Below the pieces are notes generated by a model. That model did not search any database, was not told where the DNA came from, and saw nothing but the letters and a program-made list of their open reading frames with translations. This document shows, piece by piece, positions 29,511 through 38,560 of a stretch of DNA of 64,000 bases (positions are counted from its first letter, which is position 1; every line of letters begins with the position of its first letter). This stretch comes from Apibacter sp. B3706 (lineage in GTDB: Bacteria > Bacteroidota > Bacteroidia > Flavobacteriales > Weeksellaceae): contig NZ_CP049715.1 in the NCBI RefSeq assembly GCF_011082725.1, forward strand, positions 744,001 through 808,000. The letters run 5' to 3'. The translations under genes were made by a program, and so were the position numbers.

Positions 29511-29518
29511 TAACTTTG
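29511..29518 (+). promoter_or_regulatory. Promoter -7 box for the coiled-coil gene
   Basis: TAACTTTG matches TAnnTTTG, 55 bp before the start. Confidence 0.6.
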
Positions 29519-29573
29519 TAAACTTTAATAAGATATAAAAACATAAATTCCAAAAATAATTATAATCAACCCT

Positions 29574-30353
29574 ATGATAAAGAAAAAAGCAGATAATACT
29601 ACTGTTGAAGAAAAGTTGAGAGCATTATATGATTTACAAATCATAGATTCCCGCCTGGATGAATTGAGAAACTTAAGAGGAGAATTACCTATTGAAGTGG
29701 AAGATTTAGAAAACGATATAGCCGGATTGGAGAAACGAATAGGGAAAATGGAAGATGAAGTAGTTCATCTGAATAATGAGATTAAAGTAAAAAATGAATT
29801 AAACAAAAATTCAGAAGCTCAAATAAAAAAATATAAAGTACAGCAAGATAATGTACGTAACAATCGTGAATTTGAAGCATTAACAAAAGAAATAGAGTAT
29901 CAAGAATTAGAAATTCAATTACAAAATAAAAAAATAAAAGAAATTAATGCTAAAATTGAGTTTAAAAAAACTCAGATAGAAGAACAACGTACCAAATTAT
30001 CTAATTTCCAAGAACATCTTAAATTTAAAAATTCCGAATTGTCCAATTTGATAAAAGAAACTGAAAAAGAAGAAAATTTCTTATTGGAAAAATCGGAAGA
30101 ATTTGCTTCTAAAATTGACGAAAGATTATTAAATAGCTATCGTCGTATTAGAAAAAGTTCTAAAAATGGTTTAGCTATAACCAGCATTGATCGTGGTGCT
30201 GTAGTAGGATCATTCTTTACCGTTCCTCCTCAAAAACAAGTTGAAATTGCTTCCAGAAAAAAAATTATTCTGGACGAACATAGCGGAAAGATTCTTGTAG
30301 ATGAATATTTAGCAGGAGAAGAACAACAAAAAATGAAAGACTTATTAAAATAA
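29574..30353 (+). CDS. Coiled-coil protein of the C4-type zinc-ribbon family, cysteines absent
   Basis: About 170 of 259 residues form a long antiparallel coiled coil rich in Glu, Lys and Leu. The C-terminal domain has the family framework GAVVGSFFTVPPQKQ, then ASRKKIILDEHSGKILVD. In most relatives this domain carries four cysteines (GACxGCF and CEHCGR); here all four positions are other residues, so no zinc ribbon can form. It is cytoplasmic. The family neighbours Nif3-like genes in many bacteria. Function is not established. Confidence 0.85.
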   Translation: MIKKKADNTTVEEKLRALYDLQIIDSRLDELRNLRGELPIEVEDLENDIAGLEKRIGKMEDEVVHLNNEIKVKNELNKNSEAQIKKYKVQQDNVRNNREFEALTKEIEYQELEIQLQNKKIKEINAKIEFKKTQIEEQRTKLSNFQEHLKFKNSELSNLIKETEKEENFLLEKSEEFASKIDERLLNSYRRIRKSSKNGLAITSIDRGAVVGSFFTVPPQKQVEIASRKKIILDEHSGKILVDEYLAGEEQQKMKDLLK

Positions 30354-30373
30354 GATAACAATATCTTTTAAAT

Positions 30374-30409
30374 AAAAAGGCCTATTTCATGTGAAATAGG
30401 CCTTTTTTT
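30374..30409 (+). terminator. Terminator after the coiled-coil gene
   Basis: A perfect 16-bp stem (30374-30389 with 30392-30407), tight loop and T-run. Confidence 0.92.
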
Positions 30410-30591
30410 ATTTTAGATAAAATTTTAATTGAAAGAGTTTAAAATGTAAAGAAAATAATTTTTTAAACGTAAAATAGTGGATATTTACACATTAAATCTT
30501 ATTTTATATTTTATTTATAAAATATATTGGTCTATTATTTGACAATAATTAAATATTATAAAAAAATAAAATAGGTTTTAAAATATTTTTA
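30410..30591. other. Intergenic region before cysE
   Basis: Part of a 321-bp gap. Beyond the terminator and the cysE promoter box I see nothing in it. Confidence 0.4.
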
Positions 30592-30599
30592 TAGATTTG
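30592..30599 (+). promoter_or_regulatory. Promoter -7 box for cysE-cysM
   Basis: TAGATTTG matches TAnnTTTG; the leader to the cysE start would be about 70 nt. Confidence 0.5.
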
Positions 30600-30674
30600 T
30601 TTATCGCAATAATAGGATAGCAAAGATTTATTTAAGGTTCTCTTTCATAAATCAACTATAATCCAAAAATAGTC

Positions 30675-31496
30675 ATGAAAAAGAAAATAAATGAACTTAT
30701 TGATCGATTAGAACTTCATCCAATCTGTTTACCTATAAATAAAAAAGAATTAGAGCAGGTAGTAAAAATACTATTTTCCAAAATGTTTCCGGTCTGTGAG
30801 AGAAAAAATCGACGTAAAATAGAGCAAGAACTTACAACCGTTTATAATATCTTATTGGAAAATATTTCCAAAATTATTAATACTAAGGCTGCAGAATCAA
30901 TAGTAAATACTTTTTTTGATAAAATACCTTCGATTCAGGAAGCATTATATAAGGATGCAAATGCCTTTTATAAGAATGATCCGGCAGCAGACTCATTGGA
31001 AGAAGTCGTATTGGCATATCCCGGTTTTTTTGCGTTGGCAGCTTATCGTATTGCCCATGAATTTCACAGGTTGGAGGTTCCTATAATTCCTCGTATTTTT
31101 TCTGAATATGCACATGCTAAAGTAGGTATAGATATACATCCCGGAGCACAAATAGGAGAGAGTTTTTTTTTAGATCACGGTACGGGAACAGTCATTGGAG
31201 AAACAACCATTATCGGAAACAATGTTAAAATATATCAGGGAGTAACTTTAGGAGCTTTGTATGTAACCAAGAATCTGTCTAAAGTTAAAAGACATCCTAC
31301 CGTTGAAGATAATGTGGTGATTTATGCAGGAGCTACCATTTTAGGAGGAGATACAGTTATAGGCCATGATTCGATTATCGGAGGTAATGTATGGATAACA
31401 AAATCCATACTTCCTTACACATTGGTGTATTATTCTTCGGAAATGAAAATTAAAACCGTGAAGGATTTTAAAGAACCTATTAATTACGTAATTTAA
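30675..31496 (+). CDS. cysE: Serine O-acetyltransferase
   Basis: CysE acetylates serine with acetyl-CoA, the committed step of cysteine synthesis. The 273-residue protein has an N-terminal helical domain and a C-terminal left-handed beta-helix of hexapeptide repeats (from about residue 150) with [24 protein letters not shown], containing the catalytic histidines, and [15 protein letters not shown]. It is of the EpsC-like type. cysM starts 38 bp downstream and uses its product. Confidence 0.94.
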   Translation: MKKKINELIDRLELHPICLPINKKELEQVVKILFSKMFPVCERKNRRKIEQELTTVYNILLENISKIINTKAAESIVNTFFDKIPSIQEALYKDANAFYKNDPAADSLEEVVLAYPGFFALAAYRIAHEFHRLEVPIIPRIFSEYAHAKVGIDIHPGAQIGESFFLDHGTGTVIGETTIIGNNVKIYQGVTLGALYVTKNLSKVKRHPTVEDNVVIYAGATILGGDTVIGHDSIIGGNVWITKSILPYTLVYYSSEMKIKTVKDFKEPINYVI

Positions 31497-31534
31497 AACA
31501 TATAATAACCATAAAATTTCAAAAGCATATTGTC

Positions 31535-32449
31535 ATGAAAATAAATAGCATTTTAGAAGCCATAGGAAATACTCCTCATGTGAGATTACCCAAAATATTT
31601 CCTGATCATGAAGTATATATTAAATTAGAAAAACAAAACCCCGGAGGAAGTATCAAGGACAGAATTGCTTTGGCAATGATAGAAGATGCTGAAAAAAGAG
31701 GAATTCTTAAACCCGGTGGAACCATTATAGAACCGACTTCGGGAAATACAGGAGTGGGATTAGCATGGGTTGGAACGGTTAAAGGGTATAAGGTTATATT
31801 AGTTATGCCGGAATCCATGTCAATTGAACGCAGAAGACTTGCAGCCGCTTATGGTGCTGAATTGGTATTGACTCCCAGAGAAAAAGGAATGAAAGGAGCT
31901 ATTGAAAAAGCGGAAGAGTTACAAAAAAATACACCAAATTCATTTGTTCCTCAGCAATTTAAAAATCAAGCCAATCCTAAAATACATGCACAAACAACCG
32001 CTAAAGAAATTGTTCAGGATTTTCCGGATGGAATAGATGTTCTAATTACCGGAGTGGGAACAGGAGGACATATAACCGGAGTAGGCGAAGTATTAAAACA
32101 AAAATTTCCTTCTGTAAAAATCTTTGCAGTAGAACCTACTGAATCTCCTGTTATTGCAGGAGGAAATCCGGGGCCTCATGCAATTCAAGGAATTGGTGCA
32201 GGATTTATACCGGAAACTTTAGATACAAAAATTCTTGACGGTTCCATACAAATTACAAAAGATGAAGCATTTAATTATGCAAAGCTTTTAGCTAAAAAAG
32301 AAGGAATTTTAGGAGGTATATCCACCGGAGCTTCTTTGGCTGCTGTTGCTAAAAAAATACAAGAATTGAATCTTCCTTCAAATGCTAAAATTTTAACATT
32401 CAATTACGATACCGGAGAAAGATATTTTTCCGTAGAAGGTTTATTTTAA
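31535..32449 (+). CDS. cysM: Cysteine synthase (O-acetylserine sulfhydrylase)
   Basis: This PLP enzyme makes cysteine from O-acetylserine and sulfide. The 304 residues include [12 protein letters not shown] with the PLP lysine at 41, the substrate loop [12 protein letters not shown], the phosphate-binding [13 protein letters not shown] and a C-terminal [11 protein letters not shown]. cysM versus cysK naming is by overall look and is not certain. It forms an operon with cysE. A hairpin shared with the converging mutase gene follows. Confidence 0.93.
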   Translation: MKINSILEAIGNTPHVRLPKIFPDHEVYIKLEKQNPGGSIKDRIALAMIEDAEKRGILKPGGTIIEPTSGNTGVGLAWVGTVKGYKVILVMPESMSIERRRLAAAYGAELVLTPREKGMKGAIEKAEELQKNTPNSFVPQQFKNQANPKIHAQTTAKEIVQDFPDGIDVLITGVGTGGHITGVGEVLKQKFPSVKIFAVEPTESPVIAGGNPGPHAIQGIGAGFIPETLDTKILDGSIQITKDEAFNYAKLLAKKEGILGGISTGASLAAVAKKIQELNLPSNAKILTFNYDTGERYFSVEGLF

Positions 32450-32477
32450 AGCGTTTTTATCAAAAAAATAAATGCAA

Positions 32478-32511
32478 AAAAAATTCCGATAAATACTTAT
32501 CGGAATTTTTA
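32478..32511. terminator. Bidirectional terminator between cysM and the phosphohexomutase
   Basis: A 14-bp stem (32479-32492 with 32497-32510) has a 4-nt loop, an A-run on the left and a T-run on the right, so it can end transcripts from both converging genes. Confidence 0.85.
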
Positions 32512-32521
32512 TTTAAATTTT

Positions 32522-34228
32522 TTATTTTTCTAAAAACTCTTTGATCTTTTGAATTTTATTTTGAGCATGGCTCAATTTGCTTTCAAATTCATCTTTAGAA
32601 GATAACGTATCTTGCACGGAGAAATAGAATTTTATTTTCGGTTCAGTTCCTGAAGGTCTACAAGCTAATTTAGTTCCTTTATCTGTGTAGAATATTAATA
32701 CATTTGATTTGGGAATATCGATTGGTGTTTTTTCACCCGTAATCAAATTTAAAGAAGTGGAAGATTGGTAATCATCTAGTTTAACAATTTTCTCACCTAC
32801 TAATTCTTTAGGAGGATTACTTCTAAATTCTTCCATCATTTTCGCGATTTGTTCTGCTCCATCTTTACCTTTTTTAACGATTGAAACCAATTCTTCATAA
32901 TAGTATCCTACTTTGGTGTATATTTCAATCAATTTATCAAATAAAGTTTTACCTTCATTTTTAGCTTCCTGAGCTGCTTCACAAGCAACTAAAATTGATG
33001 AAATGGAATCTTTATCACGAACATAATCACTTGGCATAAAACCAAAACTTTCCTCACCGCCGCAAATAAATTTTTCTTTACCTTCAGCTTTTCTAATCAA
33101 ATCGGCAATCCATTTAAAACCGGTTAAACCTACTTTACATTCTACACCATAATATTTAGCTAAAGGAAAAAAAATGTCAGAAGTAACAATAGTTGAACCG
33201 ATAAATTGTTTACCGTCTATTTTACCGTTTTCTTTCCATTTTCCTAAAATATAGTCAGTAATAACCGTGTTAGTTTGATTCCCGTTTAAAAGTACTAATT
33301 TACCGTCTAAACCGCGTACGGCCACTCCTAAACGGTCTGCATCGGGGTCGGTACCGAATACGATATCAGCATTTTGTTCTTCGGCATATTTTAAAGCTAA
33401 CGATAAAGCTTCCGGTTCTTCCGGATTTGGGGATTTTACAGTAGGAAAATCTCCATCGGGATTTTTTTGTTCCGGTACAATAAATACATTTTCAAAACCT
33501 GCTTCGGCCAAAGCATCAGGCAATATTTTTATGGAAGTTCCGTGTAAGGAAGTATAAACAATTTTTAAGTCTTTTTTACCTTTTAAATAGGAAGTATTTT
33601 CAACTGCGGCATGGATAAATTTTTTATCTTCTTCTTCCCCTAAATAGGTAATTTTGGAATCATCACCGTCAAATTTAATATCGGCAAAATCAACCGAACG
33701 AACTTCTTTTATAATAGCAGAATCATGAGGAGGAACAATTTGAGCTCCATCATTCCAATATACTTTATAACCGTTATATTCCGGTGGATTATGAGAAGCT
33801 GTCAATACAATCCCTGCATCGCATTTTAAATTACGCACGGTGAAGGACAGTTCCGGTGTGGGACGAAATTCTTTATATAAATAAACATATATACCATTGG
33901 CAGTAAGAACATCAGCTACCAATTTAGCAAACGTGTCGCTGTTATGTCTCACGTCAAAAGCTATGGCTACTGTAATTTTTTTATCAGGAAATTGCTGATG
34001 CAGGTAGTTAGCCAAACCTTGGGTTGCTTGACCATAGGTATATTTATTCAACCGATTTGTACCTATACCCATAATTCCACGCATTCCTCCCGTTCCAAAT
34101 TCGAGGTTTTTATAAAAAGCATCATCCAATTCTTTTGGATTAGAATTAATTAAGTTTTGTACAGCCTTTTGAGTTTCTTCATCAAAAGGAGGTTGTAACC
34201 ATGTTTTTGCAATTTCTAATGAATTCAT
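32522..34228 (-). CDS. Phosphoglucomutase/phosphomannomutase family
   Basis: The enzyme moves phosphate between C1 and C6 of hexoses through a phosphoserine. The 568-residue protein has the active-site loop LTASHNPP with Ser145, the metal-binding loop GTDPDADRLG near residue 292, the sugar-binding GGEESFGF near 395, and the phosphate-binding RPSGTEPKIKFY at the C-terminus. Length and sequence fit the PgcA-like alpha-phosphoglucomutase group. It is last in a four-gene envelope operon, 24 bp after the DUF2807 lipoprotein gene. Confidence 0.94.
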   Translation of the reverse strand: MNSLEIAKTWLQPPFDEETQKAVQNLINSNPKELDDAFYKNLEFGTGGMRGIMGIGTNRLNKYTYGQATQGLANYLHQQFPDKKITVAIAFDVRHNSDTFAKLVADVLTANGIYVYLYKEFRPTPELSFTVRNLKCDAGIVLTASHNPPEYNGYKVYWNDGAQIVPPHDSAIIKEVRSVDFADIKFDGDDSKITYLGEEEDKKFIHAAVENTSYLKGKKDLKIVYTSLHGTSIKILPDALAEAGFENVFIVPEQKNPDGDFPTVKSPNPEEPEALSLALKYAEEQNADIVFGTDPDADRLGVAVRGLDGKLVLLNGNQTNTVITDYILGKWKENGKIDGKQFIGSTIVTSDIFFPLAKYYGVECKVGLTGFKWIADLIRKAEGKEKFICGGEESFGFMPSDYVRDKDSISSILVACEAAQEAKNEGKTLFDKLIEIYTKVGYYYEELVSIVKKGKDGAEQIAKMMEEFRSNPPKELVGEKIVKLDDYQSSTSLNLITGEKTPIDIPKSNVLIFYTDKGTKLACRPSGTEPKIKFYFSVQDTLSSKDEFESKLSHAQNKIQKIKEFLEK

Positions 34229-34252
34229 ATAATAATAATGTTAATTTTATAA

Positions 34253-34963
34253 TTATTTAAAATTGATAACCGCGAGATCTTTTTGTTGAATGTTCTTAGC
34301 GGGATTACCTATTACTGTTATTTTCGTATTGTCGGATATTCTTCCAACCAATTTGCTTTTTACATTTATTTCTGCAGTGGCAACATCGGAAAGCTCAACA
34401 TTTGCTTCAGATACTTCTAAAAACGGCGCAGTAAAGTCACTTGTATCACTGGCAGTTAAATGTAATGTATTACTAGTCCCTTTTAAATTTATCTTGGAAA
34501 CATCGCTCACATTTACATTTAATTCATAGGTAATCACTGTGTTGGCTATAAGTTTAGAAACATCATTTAAATTAATGGATAATTTTGAAACTCGTAATTG
34601 AGAGTTTATGTCAACATTAACAAGATCATGAATGTCAAATTTTTCGATCTGAGGATTGTAAACATAGACATTATAGAGATCAGGATCTTTAACGTTATCA
34701 ATTTCAGAGATAGTTAATTTTCCGTTGGAATCATCAATTTTTAAGTTATCGATCAAGTTCTTATAAGATTCTATTACAATTCTCGGATTATTGCTGTCAT
34801 ATAAATAAATCAATCTATAGGAGCCATTGGCTAAAATTTCTTTTACAGGTCTAATTTTAAGTTCCTTGGTGGTTACTTCTCCTTCTCCTTTAATTGAACG
34901 AGAACAAGAAAGTAAAACGATAGATAGTAAACATAAAATGCTATAATGTACTAATTTTTTCAT
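34253..34963 (-). CDS. DUF2807 (GIN domain) lipoprotein
   Basis: The 236-residue product starts with a lipoprotein signal; the lipobox ends at Cys20 (IVLLSC), so it should be anchored to a membrane by lipid. The rest is a repetitive beta structure typical of head-GIN/DUF2807 proteins, with alternating hydrophobic residues and conserved Asp and Ser (for example LTASDTSDFTAP). The function of the family is unknown; an adhesin-like surface role is sometimes proposed. It starts 1 bp after the GT2 stop. Confidence 0.88.
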   Translation of the reverse strand: MKKLVHYSILCLLSIVLLSCSRSIKGEGEVTTKELKIRPVKEILANGSYRLIYLYDSNNPRIVIESYKNLIDNLKIDDSNGKLTISEIDNVKDPDLYNVYVYNPQIEKFDIHDLVNVDINSQLRVSKLSINLNDVSKLIANTVITYELNVNVSDVSKINLKGTSNTLHLTASDTSDFTAPFLEVSEANVELSDVATAEINVKSKLVGRISDNTKITVIGNPAKNIQQKDLAVINFK

Positions 34964-34964
34964 G

Positions 34965-35927
34965 TTAATTAATATTTAGATATTGTGAAACCGTATAATC
35001 ATCTTTTTTTCCTCGCTTTAATTGTACGATTAATTCTCCTAAAAATCCGGCAATAAATAACAAAGTACCTAAAATCATCATAGTTAAAGCTATGTAAAAC
35101 AAAGGATCATTAGTAACCAGTTGAGCAGGAATTTTTTTCCATACTTTTATTAATTTATTGATGCCTATCCAAGCGGAGGATATAAAACCGATAATAAACA
35201 TTAAAGTACCAATAAAACCAAAAAAATGCATAGGTCTTGTTCCAAAGGTGGACATAAACCAAACGGTAATTAAATCTAAAAATCCGCGTACGAATCGATT
35301 GGCACCAAATTTTGATTTTCCATATAGTCGCGCTTGATGAGGTACTTCCTTTTCAGTTATTTTAGTAAATCCCTCATTTTTCGCCAATACAGGTATGTAA
35401 CGATGCATATCGCCGTGTACGTCGATGGCTTTAGCTACTTCATTTCTATAAGCTTTTAACCCATTATTAAAATCATGCAATTTGACCCCTGAAGTTATTT
35501 GAGCGGCTTTATTAAATAATTTAGAAGGAAGGTTTTTTGTTAGAACATTGTCGTATCTTTTCTTCTTCCAACCGGAAACAAGGTCAAATCCATCTTCAAC
35601 AATCATTTTCCTAAGTGCAGGAATTTCTTCGGGAAAATCTTGTAAATCGGCATCCATAGTAATGATTACTTCTCCTTTCACTACTTTAAAAGCAGCATTT
35701 AAAGCTTGAGATTTTCCGTAATTTTTAGCAAATTTAATACCTTTTACTTCCGCATATTGTTGGCTGAATTCTGAAATGATTTTCCAGGATAAGTCGGTGC
35801 TTCCATCATCTACGAAAATGATTTCATAAGTATAGTTTTCTTTTTCACATACGGTTTGTATGCGATTCAATAATTCTTGCAATGATTCTGCTTCATTGAG
35901 CAGGGGAATGACTATAGATAGTTGCAT
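34965..35927 (-). CDS. Family 2 glycosyltransferase, DPM1/GtrB-like
   Basis: The N-terminal GT-A domain (about 1-225) has IVIPLLNEAESL, FVDDGSTD and TMDADLQD, the nucleotide-sugar and metal-binding motifs. Two membrane helices follow (about 232-254 and 280-304). This layout belongs to polyprenyl-phosphate glycosyltransferases that load a sugar on undecaprenyl phosphate at the inner membrane. The 320-residue gene overlaps the end of the DUF4199 gene by 35 bp, showing translational linkage. Confidence 0.92.
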   Translation of the reverse strand: MQLSIVIPLLNEAESLQELLNRIQTVCEKENYTYEIIFVDDGSTDLSWKIISEFSQQYAEVKGIKFAKNYGKSQALNAAFKVVKGEVIITMDADLQDFPEEIPALRKMIVEDGFDLVSGWKKKRYDNVLTKNLPSKLFNKAAQITSGVKLHDFNNGLKAYRNEVAKAIDVHGDMHRYIPVLAKNEGFTKITEKEVPHQARLYGKSKFGANRFVRGFLDLITVWFMSTFGTRPMHFFGFIGTLMFIIGFISSAWIGINKLIKVWKKIPAQLVTNDPLFYIALTMMILGTLLFIAGFLGELIVQLKRGKKDDYTVSQYLNIN

Positions 35928-36480
35928 TAGGTTTTCTGGTTCTAAAAAATATTGACAAAAGTACGGATATTATAAAGTAAAAAAAGTATAGCACACTTAA
36001 AATTATGCAGGAATTTTTAAACGTGAAAAAAGATTCCTTTTCAGTTATTCTTGTTTGAATATTGTTTACGTATTCCTTATATTTTAAGGTAATTTCTTCA
36101 GTTGGGTGTTCAATGGATGCATATTCGGAAGTAAGATTTTCCAACATTTTATTTAATCCTTGATTTTGCAGAAGTTGTTGTGCATCTTGATCTATATAAT
36201 TGAAAAATAAAGCTATAAAAAGGAAGGAAAGAGTACCTCCTATAAACATCGTCGTAAATGAATATTGTAAACACGTTAGAAAAGAAAGTTTTTCATAATT
36301 AGTCAGTTTATATAGCAAAAGTATCGATGCCAACGTATAAAGAGCAGGAAGAACAAAAAAATTTACCTGAATACTAATTATATAATAATTAAATCCTATA
36401 AAGTAAAAATATACAGCAAAAAATAAAATAAGAGTAATTGCTGCCAATAATAATCCGTAATGCGTAGGTTTATTTTTCAT
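35893..36480 (-). CDS. DUF4199 membrane protein
   Basis: The 195-residue protein has four predicted membrane helices (about 8-30, 38-58, 72-92 and 155-177) and a charged extracytoplasmic loop (about 95-150), the standard DUF4199 plan. This family commonly sits directly before a GtrB-like glycosyltransferase gene in Bacteroidota, as here. Function is unknown. It heads the operon, with a promoter box just before the start. Confidence 0.87.
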   Translation of the reverse strand: MKNKPTHYGLLLAAITLILFFAVYFYFIGFNYYIISIQVNFFVLPALYTLASILLLYKLTNYEKLSFLTCLQYSFTTMFIGGTLSFLFIALFFNYIDQDAQQLLQNQGLNKMLENLTSEYASIEHPTEEITLKYKEYVNNIQTRITEKESFFTFKNSCIILSVLYFFYFIISVLLSIFFRTRKPNATIYSHSPAQ

Positions 36481-36493
36481 ATCGATATGAAAG

Positions 36494-36501
36494 CAAATTT
36501 A
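36494..36501 (-). promoter_or_regulatory. Promoter -7 box for the DUF4199-GT2-DUF2807-mutase operon
   Basis: The minus strand reads TAAATTTG, 14 bp before the DUF4199 start. Confidence 0.6.
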
Positions 36502-36569
36502 ACGTTTTTTGCCATAATCGAAAAAATATCCTTTATTTATGCTTATAAATCGATTAGATTCCTAAGGAT

Positions 36570-36628
36570 AAAAAATATACACCTGTAGAAATTTTCAATG
36601 AAATTTTTTAAAAATTAAAACAGGTGTA
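36570..36628 (-). terminator. Terminator-like structure after the C45 hydrolase gene
   Basis: A 9-bp stem (36578-36586 with 36620-36628) encloses a 33-nt loop that can fold further. On the minus strand a U-run follows (36570-36576). Confidence 0.6.
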
Positions 36629-36665
36629 ATAAAAAATAATTAGCCGGATTGAAAAAAAGAGGTTT

Positions 36666-37844
36666 TTATCGTGTTAACGGATAATATTTATCATGGATGT
36701 ATTTATCAATCCAAGAGTAAAAATTAATTAATTCTTTAGTATTAATTTTACCCTCATTTCTCCATTCATTAAGAAGTATGCCCGATTGTTCCAATATTTC
36801 ATTTTCAATCGATATGAGTTTAGGATAAACCGATACTAAAGTAGGAACATGAATATAATCTGATCCTTCTCCTTTTTGTATGGGAAATAATTTCTTTTTT
36901 ATTGTAGTGGCCCATTCATCCATTGGTGTCGAATTATTTGAATCAGCGGTTAAAACTTTGGGAAATATTTGATTGGAATTTAACCATAAAGGAATACATA
37001 CAGAGCCCAACGAAGAACCTAAAATAGTCCAGGCAGTAGTTAGCAAAGGCGTTTCATTAGGTTTAACTCCCTGAATAACTACCACGGATGCTGTATAATA
37101 ACGAGGTATAAAATCTCTGAAAGCTGAAAATTGTTCAGGATATTTAGTCAAGTCAACTTTGGTCAAACCATGAACTAAAGATCTGGAAACATTTTGTAAA
37201 AAGTATTTCGGAGTAAGAGAGTTAGTAAGAGAGGCAGAATATAACAATTCCTGTGCGTGAAGGAATCTACTATATCCTTTACCATCTTCAGGTTTGCCTG
37301 AAAAAGAATAATTCGTACGTATCAGATATCCAAACGGTGCTACATCAGGATTATTAGCATCGTATTTAACAAATCCCTGATTTCCTGTTTCATAATAAGC
37401 AGCACCACCGTGTGCGTCAATAACTCCGAAATTGGAACTTAAGCGCAAGGGCTTAGGAAGATGAGAAAGTAAGTTTTCAAAATCTTCAAGAGTGGAACAA
37501 GTTTCCAGTGCAAGTCTCATTATTTCTCCATCTTGTCTTTGATCCTCTTTCAATTCAGGATAATTGAGGTTATAGCTGTCAGAATTCATGATGGCAAATC
37601 CCGCACTATTATGTCCGTTCAGTATATTTTTATTTTCTTTATCCTCGGGGTTAGTCATTCCTATAAAAGAATATTTTCCACGATTGGAATAAACCATTCG
37701 ACTATGTAGGGTGGTCGTGTCCCTGTTTTTATATAATAAAGGTCTTCCGTCAGGAGTGGCTTTACCGGATATCACGGCAGTTGTACAGCCGGATCCTATT
37801 GCCATTGAAAAAATTAAAATAGTTATAAGAAAATATTCTTTCAT
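36666..37844 (-). CDS. C45-type Ntn-hydrolase (carcinine hydrolase/acyltransferase family), exported
   Basis: The 392-residue protein begins with a hydrophobic signal segment (about 4-17), directly followed by GSGCTTAVISGKATPDGRPL. In this family a cysteine exposed at the new N-terminus is the nucleophile that cleaves linear amide bonds; here that is Cys20. KNRDT and the later NGHNSAGFAIMNSDSYNL match the family core. The same cysteine could be read as a lipobox. It is the last gene of an operon with a secreted rhodanese-thioredoxin (10 bp gap) and a TonB-dependent receptor. Substrate is unknown. Confidence 0.85.
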   Translation of the reverse strand: MKEYFLITILIFSMAIGSGCTTAVISGKATPDGRPLLYKNRDTTTLHSRMVYSNRGKYSFIGMTNPEDKENKNILNGHNSAGFAIMNSDSYNLNYPELKEDQRQDGEIMRLALETCSTLEDFENLLSHLPKPLRLSSNFGVIDAHGGAAYYETGNQGFVKYDANNPDVAPFGYLIRTNYSFSGKPEDGKGYSRFLHAQELLYSASLTNSLTPKYFLQNVSRSLVHGLTKVDLTKYPEQFSAFRDFIPRYYTASVVVIQGVKPNETPLLTTAWTILGSSLGSVCIPLWLNSNQIFPKVLTADSNNSTPMDEWATTIKKKLFPIQKGEGSDYIHVPTLVSVYPKLISIENEILEQSGILLNEWRNEGKINTKELINFYSWIDKYIHDKYYPLTR

Positions 37845-37854
37845 AGGTAAGATT

Positions 37855-38547
37855 TTAATTTATTAATTTTTCAATACTTTGTATAAGATCTTCTTCATCG
37901 ATCAATCCTACTTTTTCCCATTGCGTTTTTTGGTTTTTATAAGCTATTAATTTTGGAAAACCATCTTTAATATAGGGTTTAGCTAAATTTTTATTTTCAT
38001 CGCTGTTTATTTTAATAATCTTTACTTTGTTTCTATATTTTTCGGCTAAATTTTTAAACATAGGTTCCATTTTCAAACAAGGTCCGCACCACGGAGCATA
38101 AAAATCAATTAAAACTATGCGATCAGAAGAAATCATTTTTTTAAATTCTTCTTTAGTTATTTTGTCTTCGGCTTCACCCACCACCGGTAGATTTTCAGTT
38201 TTCCAAGCATTGATTCCCCCTTTAAGGTCGTATAGATGAGTAAACCCTAAGTTTTTTAGAGAGTCAACCGTTGAAGCGGAACGTTTTCCTGATCTACAAT
38301 AGATCATGTATGTTTTAGAAGGATCCAGCTTACGAATTTTATCACTAAAAGAAGCATTTCTGTAATCTAAGTCGATAGCATTTTTGATATGTCCGGTTTC
38401 GAATTCTTCAGGTGTGCGAACATCAATCAATATACTATTTGAATTTTTTAATTTTTGTAAAAAATCTTTGGGCTCTAAAACCGAATTCACTTGTGCGGAT
38501 ATATACCATCCAAAAAGTAAGTTAATGGTTAAAATAATTTTTTTCAT
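37855..38547 (-). CDS. Secreted rhodanese-thioredoxin fusion
   Basis: A signal peptide (about residues 1-18, cleavage near ISAQ) is followed by a rhodanese domain (about 24-125) with active-site loop CRSGKRS, Cys84, and a thioredoxin domain (about 128-230) with WCGPC, Cys154 and Cys157. Both active sites are intact. In the periplasm it could carry persulfide sulfur or reduce disulfides. It sits between the receptor gene (13 bp gap) and the C45 hydrolase gene, so it is cotranscribed with them. Confidence 0.92.
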   Translation of the reverse strand: MKKIILTINLLFGWYISAQVNSVLEPKDFLQKLKNSNSILIDVRTPEEFETGHIKNAIDLDYRNASFSDKIRKLDPSKTYMIYCRSGKRSASTVDSLKNLGFTHLYDLKGGINAWKTENLPVVGEAEDKITKEEFKKMISSDRIVLIDFYAPWCGPCLKMEPMFKNLAEKYRNKVKIIKINSDENKNLAKPYIKDGFPKLIAYKNQKTQWEKVGLIDEEDLIQSIEKLIN

Positions 38548-38560
38548 GGTTTTATTATAA

